A stretch of DNA of 8,771 nt from Collinsella sp. (GCA_014871605.1 WGSQ01000072.1:1-8771), one strand, 5' to 3'. Shown: positions 1 through 7,336, counted from the stretch's first letter. Numbers and translations: made by a program. Notes: a model not told the origin generated them from the sequence alone.

Positions 1-53
1 GGACTTGCAGCGACGGACCTCAGGACGCTCTTACACCACGTCTGCGCGCGCGA

Positions 54-81
54 CCGTTACCAATTCGGTAGCGGGCTTTTT
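54..81 (+). terminator. Probable rho-independent terminator of an upstream plus-strand gene
   Basis: CCGTTACC (54-61) pairs with GGTAGCGG (67-74) over 8 bp with one G-U wobble. The loop is AATTC, and five T follow at 77-81 after GC. This is classical intrinsic terminator form and would end a transcript entering from the left. The caveat is that an open frame runs through it, and the right arm can also pair downstream (see findings), so the hairpin may not act as a simple terminator. Confidence 0.45.
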
Positions 82-143
82 GCTACCGATATGCCGGGAT
101 TCGAACCCGGCAGGGTGCGGACCCCGGCATCATCGCAAAGCCA

Positions 144-362
144 GCGGGTAAAAAATGGCAAATATGAGTACTGTTACCATTTTAGTTACAGCGATTTCAT
201 GCCTTCAGAAGGCGATTTAGCCGTCAGGCGTCCTACGGCGGAAAAATTGCAGACGTTTATCGGCTAAGTACTTGGACAGATGTTGCGTAATACTGCATAT
301 TTTGTAAAAAGATAATGCTACAGGACTTGTGACAGTACTCATATTTGACGTTTTTTGCCCAC
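144..362. repeat. 219-bp element with 34-nt terminal inverted repeats (MITE-like or structured RNA)
   Basis: Bases 144-177 and the reverse complement of 329-362 align without gaps at 29 of 34 positions, sharing an uninterrupted core CAAATATGAGTACTGT. Four of the five differences are C/T transitions. Inside are small hairpins: GCCTT/AAGGC at 201-213 and GCCGT/ACGGC at 220-239. The palindrome AAGTACTT lies at 266-273. No transposase fits in the length and I see no clear target-site duplication. The element lies just beyond the 3' end of glnN. It could be a miniature transposable element, a dispersed intergenic repeat, or an RNA closed by a long stem. The repeat structure is directly visible; the identity is inference. 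Confidence 0.65.
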
Positions 363-420
363 GACCCCTTATTACGTGGGCGAATCAGTTGCAAAACGGA
401 CTCCTAAACGTCCTTCGCAA

Positions 421-454
421 ACAAAAACCGGGGCCCACATGATGCGGACCCCGG
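421..454 (-). terminator. Intrinsic terminator of glnN
   Basis: Read on the minus strand, CCGGGGTCC (454-446) pairs with GGGCCCCGG (436-428) over 9 bp with one G-U wobble and a 9-nt loop. TTTTTGT (427-421) follows directly. It begins 31 nt after the glnN stop codon. It is a textbook rho-independent terminator in the right orientation, so glnN is probably the last gene of its transcript. Confidence 0.87.
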
Positions 455-485
455 CTCAATACCGTGACGATATGTCAGTTACGCT

Positions 486-2573
<2,088 letters not shown>

Positions 2574-2579
2574 ACGGAA

Positions 2580-2587
2580 CTCCCTTC
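2580..2587 (-). promoter_or_regulatory. Ribosome binding site deciding the glnN start
   Basis: On the minus strand GAAGGGAG lies six bases before the ATG at 2573. No comparable site precedes the upstream in-frame ATG at 2636, so this site settles the start. Confidence 0.85.
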
Positions 2588-2594
2588 GTATCGG

Positions 2595-2648
2595 CACCGC
2601 GTGAGAAGCGGTGTTGATTACTAACGAACGAGTCATAGCTTAGACTCG
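2595..2648 (-). promoter_or_regulatory. Two hairpins in the predicted glnN leader
   Basis: CACCGC (2595-2600) pairs with GCGGTG (2608-2613) around a 7-nt loop. CGAGTC (2629-2634) pairs with GACTCG (2643-2648) around an 8-nt loop. Both are perfect 6-bp stems in what would be the glnN 5' untranslated RNA; the first sits only 7 nt upstream of the Shine-Dalgarno. They may affect mRNA stability or translation. They do not match a riboswitch class I know. Confidence 0.35.
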
Positions 2649-2653
2649 CCGTG

Positions 2654-2689
2654 TTTCCGCGACATTACCGTTATGTTGCTGTCGCGAAA
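2654..2689. promoter_or_regulatory. Inverted repeat upstream of glnN, candidate operator
   Basis: CGCGACA (2658-2664) is perfectly inverted as TGTCGCG (2680-2686). The symmetry extends to TTT (2654-2656) and AAA (2687-2689) across a one-base bulge, with a 15-nt centre. It overlaps the predicted -10 and transcription start of glnN, which is where a repressor of nitrogen assimilation could bind. It does not match the actinobacterial GlnR or AmtR consensus as I know them, so the regulator is unassigned. Confidence 0.45.
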
Positions 2690-2697
2690 CCAATCAA
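2670..2697 (-). promoter_or_regulatory. Candidate glnN promoter
   Basis: On the minus strand TTGATT (2697-2692) could serve as -35 and CATAAC (2675-2670) as -10, with a 16-bp spacer. Each matches four of six consensus bases. Transcription would start near 2663, giving a leader of about 90 nt. The match is modest, and the -35 coincides with a copy of the repeated CCAATCAA octamer, which may mean it is an activator site instead. Confidence 0.3.
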
Positions 2698-2745
2698 TGA
2701 GGTTACCCTATCGAGGCGGCGTTGCCACCCTCAACAGCCAATCAA

Positions 2746-2760
2746 CTGCATAAATTGCAG
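2746..2760. promoter_or_regulatory. 15-bp palindrome in the divergent region
   Basis: CTGCA, five A/T bases, then TGCAG form a perfect 5-5-5 inverted repeat. Short symmetric sites of this kind typically bind a dimeric regulator. It lies about 173 bp from the glnN start and 240 bp from the metF start, so its target gene is unclear. Confidence 0.35.
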
Positions 2761-2810
2761 ACCTCTCCCCATGGTTTAAGGGTAGTCAATTTGGGATGGA
2801 GCTCTATTAA

Positions 2811-2834
2811 CTGGTATTTTGCATCAGATACCAG
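2811..2834. promoter_or_regulatory. CTGGTAT/ATACCAG inverted repeat, candidate operator
   Basis: CTGGTAT (2811-2817) and ATACCAG (2828-2834) are exact inverted copies around 10 nt. The half-site core TGGTAT recurs at 2902-2907 as part of TTGGTAT, closer to metF. The dyad size fits a LysR-type or other dimeric HTH regulator. As RNA it would be a weak AT-rich hairpin, so a DNA site is the better reading. Confidence 0.4.
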
Positions 2835-2950
2835 TCTTTATAGTCCGTGCCTAGATTAGCCGCTCTGTTATAGAGAAAGCCGATAGCAAGGCATCTTTGA
2901 TTGGTATCCCCGAATAACAAGTGAAACTCCACCGTGACACAGTGGTGCTG

Positions 2951-2965
2951 TAGAATCCTTATAAC
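2951..2965 (+). promoter_or_regulatory. Possible -10 region for metF
   Basis: TAGAAT (2951-2956) and TATAAC (2960-2965) are both plausible -10 hexamers 35-45 bases before the metF ATG. No good -35 lies at 16-18 bp from either. GTGACA (2934-2939) is 20 bp from TATAAC. If real, the promoter would depend on an activator. Confidence 0.25.
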
Positions 2966-2986
2966 ACATCACACTATTACGTATCT

Positions 2987-2993
2987 AGAGGAG
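2987..2993 (+). promoter_or_regulatory. Ribosome binding site deciding the metF start
   Basis: AGAGGAG ends six bases before the ATG at 3000. It fixes the start there and not at the in-frame GTG at 2934, which has no such site. Confidence 0.85.
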
Positions 2994-2999
2994 CACGAT

Positions 3000-3872
3000 A
3001 TGCGCGTCGACGAGGTTTTTAAGCAGGCAGCATCCCAGGGCACCGCGCCCGTTTCGTTTGAGATGTTCCCGCCCAAGGGCGAGCTCACCCTCGACACGGC
3101 TCGCGAAGTGGCAGGCAATCTGTGCAAGCTTTCGCCGAGCTTTGTCTCGGTCACCTGCTCGGCCGGCGGCTCGGGCAACGGTGCCACCACCGCCCCCATC
3201 GCGCATATGATTTCGAGCGAATTCGACACGCCCTCGGTGGCACACCTTACCTGCGTGGGCCGCTCGCATGCCGATATCGCCGCCAAGATCGACGAGTATC
3301 GCACCGCCGGCGTTGAAAACATCCTGGCCCTGCGTGGAGATCTCCCTGCCGGCGCGACCGAGGACGACAAGCCCGCCTCCGACTACGCCTACGCCCGCGA
3401 CCTCATCCCCGAGCTCGTCGACGCCGGCTTTTGCGTGGGCGCCGCAGCCTACCCCGAGGGCCACATTGCCTGTGAGGACCTTAACCTCTCGGTCGAACAC
3501 CTCAAGCAAAAACAGGACGCCGGCGCGAGCTTCTTTGTGACGCAGCTCTTCTTTGATAACGAGTGCTTCTACCGTTTTCGCGAGCTTGCCGACAAGGCCG
3601 GCATCACCGTGCCCATTACCGCGGGCATCATGCCGTTTATGGGCAAGTCGCAGATCAGCCGCATGGTCTTTATGTGCGGCGCGTCGCTGCCCTCCCCCGT
3701 CATCAAGATTCTCGCCAAGTACGAGAATGACCCCGAGAGCCTGCAGGCAGCTGGTGTAGATTATGCAGCCCGCCAGCTTTGCGACCTCAAGGAGCACGGC
3801 GCCGACGGCCTGCACCTGTACACTATGAACCGTCCTGCGATCGCCGCGACCATTATGGAGCGCCTGGGGTAA
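3000..3872 (+). CDS. metF: 5,10-methylenetetrahydrofolate reductase (MetF)
   Basis: MetF is a cytoplasmic FAD-dependent TIM-barrel enzyme that reduces 5,10-methylene-THF to 5-methyl-THF, the methyl donor for MetH. The 290-residue length is typical of bacterial MetF. Diagnostic motifs are present: SFEMFPP (19-25) with the catalytic-type Glu21 (E. coli Glu28), SVTCSAGGSGNG (50-61), HLTCVGRS (82-89), LRGDLP (111-116) whose Asp114 corresponds to the flavin-tuning Asp120 of E. coli, and FFVTQLFFD (178-186) with the substrate-binding Gln. The electron donor, NADH or a ferredoxin, cannot be read from this sequence. It is the first gene of a three-gene operon. Its TAA shares its last A with the ATG of the next gene, which points to translational coupling. 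Nothing is missing or truncated. Confidence 0.97.
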   Translation: MRVDEVFKQAASQGTAPVSFEMFPPKGELTLDTAREVAGNLCKLSPSFVSVTCSAGGSGNGATTAPIAHMISSEFDTPSVAHLTCVGRSHADIAAKIDEYRTAGVENILALRGDLPAGATEDDKPASDYAYARDLIPELVDAGFCVGAAAYPEGHIACEDLNLSVEHLKQKQDAGASFFVTQLFFDNECFYRFRELADKAGITVPITAGIMPFMGKSQISRMVFMCGASLPSPVIKILAKYENDPESLQAAGVDYAARQLCDLKEHGADGLHLYTMNRPAIAATIMERLG

Positions 3873-4660
3873 TGGAAAAACCGCACATCGATACAACCGC
3901 TGTCGAAGTGCCGGCCGACCTTGCGTCGCCGGCGCTTTACCGTGTCGATGCCGCGCACCATCCCCGTGTCGACCGTGCCGAGATGCTGCGGTATCTGGGT
4001 TACGGCGGCCAGCAGATTGAGCCCGAACTGTCACGACGTATTGAGCTTGTCGTTGAACGTCTGGAACTGGACATTGAGCCCCGTGGCGTGCGCCGCGTAT
4101 TTGCCATCGATGCCACGGGCGTGGACGAGCAGGGCAAGCCTTGCATCCGTCTGGTTGGCACCAACGTTGAGCTGCGAGGTCGCGATATCTATCGTCATCT
4201 TAAGGACGCCCGCTTTGCCGCACTCATGGCGTGCACCCTCGGCATGGACGCCGAGCGTCGCCTGCGCACCACGGGAGCCCAACATCCCCTGGAGGGCGCC
4301 GTGCTCGACGCCGCGTGCTCCGCTTACGTGGAAGCCGCCGTTGAGCAAATGGACCAGCAGGTCAAGACGGACGCCGCCACACACGGGCTCGCCGGCAACT
4401 GGCGCTTTAGTCCCGGCTATGGCGACTGCCCGCTCTCGGCCCAGCGCTCGATCGTCAATGCGCTCAACGCCACGCGGCTCATCGGGCTTACCGTCACACC
4501 CACCAGCCTGCTCATGCCCACCAAAAGCGTGACCGCGGTGATCGGTCTATTCGACGGCGAGGTCCACGACGCCCAGAGCCGCCCCACCTGCAATATCTGC
4601 CGCATGCGCGAACACTGCCGCTTCCGCGCCGCCCACACCACCTGCTATTCCAGCCATTAG
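3872..4660 (+). CDS. Stand-alone methionine synthase activation (reactivation) protein
   Basis: This 262-residue protein corresponds to the C-terminal AdoMet-binding activation domain of E. coli MetH (Met_synt_B12 family), encoded as its own gene. The family's job is to bind AdoMet and remethylate cobalamin that has drifted to the inactive Cob(II) state. The signature is RFSPGYGDCP (178-187), equivalent to RPAPGYPACP in E. coli MetH, followed by a region with SLLMPTKSV (212-220) equivalent to the E. coli segment containing MWPGASV. An N-terminal segment around RYLGYGG (40-46) resembles stand-alone homologues of anaerobes such as Thermotoga. A C-terminal cysteine cluster (C240, C243, C249, C258; CX2CX5CX8C) is absent from E. 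coli MetH and could hold a metal or Fe-S centre; that is inference. The start overlaps the metF stop by one base. The protein and the metH product together reconstitute a full-length enzyme. Confidence 0.9.
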   Translation: MEKPHIDTTAVEVPADLASPALYRVDAAHHPRVDRAEMLRYLGYGGQQIEPELSRRIELVVERLELDIEPRGVRRVFAIDATGVDEQGKPCIRLVGTNVELRGRDIYRHLKDARFAALMACTLGMDAERRLRTTGAQHPLEGAVLDAACSAYVEAAVEQMDQQVKTDAATHGLAGNWRFSPGYGDCPLSAQRSIVNALNATRLIGLTVTPTSLLMPTKSVTAVIGLFDGEVHDAQSRPTCNICRMREHCRFRAAHTTCYSSH

Positions 4661-4669
4661 GAGCCCCCG

Positions 4670-7228
4670 ATGTTTACTCCGCTTATCACTCATGATTCTG
4701 ACGGCACTGCATTGGCGGCACCCGTTGATGCCGCACGTCGCAACGGTGCCACGTACAAGACGCGCACAATCGACGACCTTCGCATTAAGGACGATCGCCT
4801 GCGCGCCGCCATCGAGGGCACGGGGCATCTGCTGTTCGACGGCGGCATGGGCACCATGTTGCAGGCCGCTGGCATGAAGGCCGGCGCTCTGCCCGAGCTG
4901 CTCAACTTTGAGGAACCCCAGGTCATTACCGACATTCAGCGCCAGTACGTCGAGGCCGGCTGCGACGTGATTACCGCAAACACCTTTGGCGCCAACGCCC
5001 ACAAGCTCGACGGTGCCGCCACCGTGGCAGACGTCTTCGCCGCGGCCGTCACCTGTGCCCGCGAGGCCGGCGCCCGCTACGTCGCCGGTGACATCGGCCC
5101 CATCGGCGCGTTGCTTCGTCCCTTAGGCACCCTCAGCTTCGACGAGGCCTATGACCTCTTTGCCGAGGAAGTGCGTGCCGGCGTCGCCGCGGGCGTGGAC
5201 CTCTTTATTATCGAGACCATGACCGACCTTGCCGAGATCAAGGCGGCCGTCCTCGCCTGCCGCGAGAACTCCGACCTGCCCGTCTTTGCCACCATGACCT
5301 TTGAGGAAGACGGTCGCACCTTCCTGGGCACGAGTCCCGAGGTTGCCGCCATCACGCTCGATGCCATCGGCGCCGACGTTTTGGGCATCAACTGCAGCCA
5401 GGGCCCGGCTGAGCTCCGAGGACTCGCCGCACGTATGCTCACCGTTACCGACAAGCCCGTTATGGTGCAGGCCAATGCGGGACTGCCCCGCGTGGACGAC
5501 GACGGCAACACCGTCTTTGATATCCAAGCCCCCGAATACGCCAAGGCCGTCGCCGGCATGATTGCCGACGGCGTGAGCGTCGTGGGCGGCTGCTGCGGCA
5601 CCACGCCGGCGCACATGGCAGCGCTGCGCACGCTCATCGATAACCACACGCCCAGTCCGCGCCACCGCAAGCCCAGCATGTCGGTCACGAGCGCCCAAAC
5701 GGTCGTGGACCTTCCCTGCGACGGCCACAAGATCGCCGTCATCGGCGAGCGCATCAACCCCACCGGCAAAAAGCGCCTGCAGCAGGCCCTGCGCGACGGC
5801 GACCTGGACTACGTCGTGAGCCAGGGCATCAGCCAGCAGGAGCAGGGCGCCGACATCCTGGACGTCAACGTGGGCCTGCCCGAGATCGACGAGGTCAAGA
5901 TTATCCAACAGGCCACCGAGCAGCTCCAGGGCTCCACGCTCCTGCCGCTGCAGATCGACTCCACCGACCCCGCAGCCGTCGAGGCCGCCGTGCGCCGCTA
6001 CGCCGGCAAGCCCATCATCAACTCGGTCAATGGCAAGCAGCAGATCATGGATGAGATCTTTCCGCTGGTCGCCCACTACGGCACCAACGTCGTCGGCCTT
6101 ACGCTCGACGAAGGCGGCATCCCCGATACCGCCGAGGCCCGCTTCGCCATCGCCGAGCGCATCGTGGCCGAGGCCGCCCGCTACGGCATCGGCCCGGACC
6201 GTATCCTCATCGACTGCCTGGTCATGACTGCCTCGACCAATCAACGCCAGGCCGAGCAGATCCTGCGCGCCATGTCCCTGTGCAAGGAGCGCCTGGGCGT
6301 CAAATGCGCGCTCGGCGTGTCGAACATCAGCTTTGGTCTGCCTGCCCGCCCGCTGCTGGGCTCGGTCTTTTTGGCCGCCGCCTTTGGCGCAGGCCTCGAC
6401 GCCCCCATCATGAACCCGGGCTCTAAGCGCTTTATGGATACCGTCTACAGCTATCGCGTGCTGAGCGTTGAGGACGAGGGCTCGACCGGATACATCGAGC
6501 GCTACGCCGGCTGGACCGATCCGTACAAGATCGCCGCCAACCCGGCAGCGGCTCAGGCCGCATCGAATGATGCCGCGCCTGCCGCGGGCACCGCCGGCAC
6601 CGACGGCAACGACGACCCGATTCGTCGCATGGTCGTCTCGGGCCGCAAAGGCGAGATCGCTGCCGAGACCGAGCGCCTGCTGGCAGACCACGACGCCATG
6701 GACCTCATCAACAACCACTTTATCCCCGCCCTCGACGAGGTTGGCGTCCTCTTTGACCAGGGCAAGTTCTTCTTGCCGCAGCTTATGGCCTCGGCCGAAG
6801 CCGCGCGCGTAGGCTTTGACACCATCAAGCGCCTGATGCCCGCCGGCGAGATCGCCGACAAGGGCAAGATCTGCGTGGCCACCGTCAAGGGCGACATCCA
6901 CGATATTGGCAAGAACATCGTCAAAATGCTGCTCGACAACTACGGCTATACCGTCTTTGACCTAGGCCGCGACGTCGACCCGCAGGAGGTACTCAAGACC
7001 GTCAAGGAGCGCGATATCAAACTCGTCGGCCTCTCGGCACTTATGACCACCACCGTCGTCGCCATGGAGGAGACCATCAAGCTGCTTCATGCCGAGGTGC
7101 CGGGCGTCAAGATCATCGTGGGCGGCGCCGTACTCACCCCCGAATACGCCAAGCAGATCGGCGCGGACTACTACGCCAAGGACGCCGCCGAAAGCGCTCG
7201 TATCGCCGAAGAGGTCTTTGGGCAGTAA
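4670..7228 (+). CDS. metH: Cobalamin-dependent methionine synthase lacking the activation domain (MetH)
   Basis: MetH moves the methyl group of 5-methyl-THF through cobalamin to homocysteine, giving methionine and THF. At 852 residues it is about 375 shorter than E. coli MetH because the activation domain is a separate upstream gene. Domains in order: homocysteine-binding barrel (about 52-325) with LLFDGGMGT and zinc ligands Cys242, Cys308 and Cys309; pterin-binding barrel (about 353-620) with VIGERINPTGKK, LQIDST, NSVNG and SNISFGLPAR; Ala/Gly/Pro-rich linker (622-650); four-helix cap (about 650-730) with PALDEVG and FLPQLMASAEAA; and B12-binding Rossmann domain with GDIHDIGKN, where His744 is the lower cobalt ligand, plus GLSALMTTT and VGGAVLT. 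All key residues are intact. The start is set by AGGAG (4659-4663), formed partly from the preceding TAG stop, six bases upstream. About 50 residues precede the first barrel strand, longer than usual. Confidence 0.97.
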   Translation: MFTPLITHDSDGTALAAPVDAARRNGATYKTRTIDDLRIKDDRLRAAIEGTGHLLFDGGMGTMLQAAGMKAGALPELLNFEEPQVITDIQRQYVEAGCDVITANTFGANAHKLDGAATVADVFAAAVTCAREAGARYVAGDIGPIGALLRPLGTLSFDEAYDLFAEEVRAGVAAGVDLFIIETMTDLAEIKAAVLACRENSDLPVFATMTFEEDGRTFLGTSPEVAAITLDAIGADVLGINCSQGPAELRGLAARMLTVTDKPVMVQANAGLPRVDDDGNTVFDIQAPEYAKAVAGMIADGVSVVGGCCGTTPAHMAALRTLIDNHTPSPRHRKPSMSVTSAQTVVDLPCDGHKIAVIGERINPTGKKRLQQALRDGDLDYVVSQGISQQEQGADILDVNVGLPEIDEVKIIQQATEQLQGSTLLPLQIDSTDPAAVEAAVRRYAGKPIINSVNGKQQIMDEIFPLVAHYGTNVVGLTLDEGGIPDTAEARFAIAERIVAEAARYGIGPDRILIDCLVMTASTNQRQAEQILRAMSLCKERLGVKCALGVSNISFGLPARPLLGSVFLAAAFGAGLDAPIMNPGSKRFMDTVYSYRVLSVEDEGSTGYIERYAGWTDPYKIAANPAAAQAASNDAAPAAGTAGTDGNDDPIRRMVVSGRKGEIAAETERLLADHDAMDLINNHFIPALDEVGVLFDQGKFFLPQLMASAEAARVGFDTIKRLMPAGEIADKGKICVATVKGDIHDIGKNIVKMLLDNYGYTVFDLGRDVDPQEVLKTVKERDIKLVGLSALMTTTVVAMEETIKLLHAEVPGVKIIVGGAVLTPEYAKQIGADYYAKDAAESARIAEEVFGQ

Positions 7229-7253
7229 CACAACGGAAACAACCGAGCACCAA

Positions 7254-7291
7254 AACGTGCCGCACGCGCCACTTGGCACGTGCGGCACGTT
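7254..7291 (+). terminator. Long GC-rich hairpin after metH; terminator or mRNA end-protecting stem
   Basis: AACGTGCCGCACG (7254-7266) is perfectly complementary to CGTGCGGCACGTT (7279-7291), a 13-bp stem. The 12-nt loop contains a further GCC/GGC pairing. It starts 25 nt after the metH stop, the usual place for an intrinsic terminator, but the plus-strand tail is only TTAGAAT. On the minus strand the stem runs into TTTT. It could be a partial terminator separating the met operon from the next gene, a stabilising 3' stem, or a protein-binding palindrome. A -35-like TTGGCA (7273-7278) lies inside it, with TAGATA 17 bp downstream, a weak promoter candidate for the following gene. Confidence 0.5.
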
Positions 7292-7324
7292 AGAATAGAT
7301 AAGACTATGCTCGTTTTGGTAGAT

Positions 7325-7329
7325 AGGAG
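7325..7329 (+). promoter_or_regulatory. Ribosome binding site of the UPF0210 gene
   Basis: AGGAG lies seven bases before the ATG at 7337 and decides between this start and an in-frame GTG at 7280 that lies inside the hairpin. Confidence 0.8.
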
Positions 7330-7336
7330 CGCAAGG

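Larger units (their letters stand above)
1..485. other. Gene-free left flank of glnN
   Basis: No gene in this stretch can be defended. Plus-strand frame 1 is open from base 1 to a TAA at 265-267, but it shows no recognisable domain, contains rare codons, and runs through both a terminator-like hairpin and an inverted-repeat element, so I do not call it. The stretch holds the hairpin at 54-81, a T-arm-like sequence at 91-112, the inverted-repeat element at 144-362 and the glnN terminator at 421-454. A 7-bp inverted repeat, GCCCACG (357-363) with CGTGGGC (375-381), sits at the right edge of the element and has no T-tract after it. Confidence 0.6.
2574..2999. other. Divergent intergenic region between glnN and metF
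   Basis: This 426-bp region, less GC-rich than the genes, holds no convincing small gene. It must carry promoters for both directions. Visible structure from left to right: leader hairpins near glnN (2595-2613, 2629-2648), a promoter-like pair over a palindrome (2654-2697), an imperfect hairpin (2713-2732), a 15-bp palindrome (2746-2760), a 7-bp inverted repeat (2811-2834), and three copies of the octamer CCAATCAA (two on the plus strand, one on the minus strand). I looked for a cobalamin riboswitch box and for S-box or T-box leaders before metF and did not recognise any. Confidence 0.6.

Noticed and set aside
91..112. tRNA T-arm look-alike (minus strand CCGGG-TTCGAAT-CCCGG), possible tRNA or integration-site remnant
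   Set aside because: The T stem and loop are perfect, but I cannot fold an acceptor stem, D arm and anticodon arm around it, and no CCA follows. At best it is a remnant or a chance palindrome around TTCGAA.
390..420. Imperfect hairpin TTGC...GGAC...GTCC...GCAA between the repeat element and the glnN terminator
   Set aside because: Short interrupted pairings, no T-tract and no evident gene to serve; likely chance.
2574..2636. Upstream in-frame ATG for glnN at 2636
   Set aside because: No Shine-Dalgarno precedes it; the extension has no family similarity and would cover the leader hairpin and the true ribosome site.
2934..2999. Upstream in-frame GTG start for metF
   Set aside because: It would add 22 residues unlike MetF, lacks a ribosome site, and overlaps the likely promoter. 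AGAGGAG supports 3000.
2860..2999. Riboswitch (cobalamin, SAM or T-box) before metF
   Set aside because: Expected for this pathway, but I found no cobalamin box, no S-box core, no T-box sequence and no leader terminator. A covariance search (Infernal with Rfam) would be decisive.
5123..6901. Minus-strand open frame of 592 codons opposite metH
   Set aside because: Shadow of metH, rich in Ala, Gly, Val and Asp, with no family motif and no ribosome site.
7280..7336. GTG start 19 codons upstream for the UPF0210 gene
   Set aside because: It lies inside the right arm of the 13-bp hairpin and has no ribosome site; the family begins at MAITPAEI.
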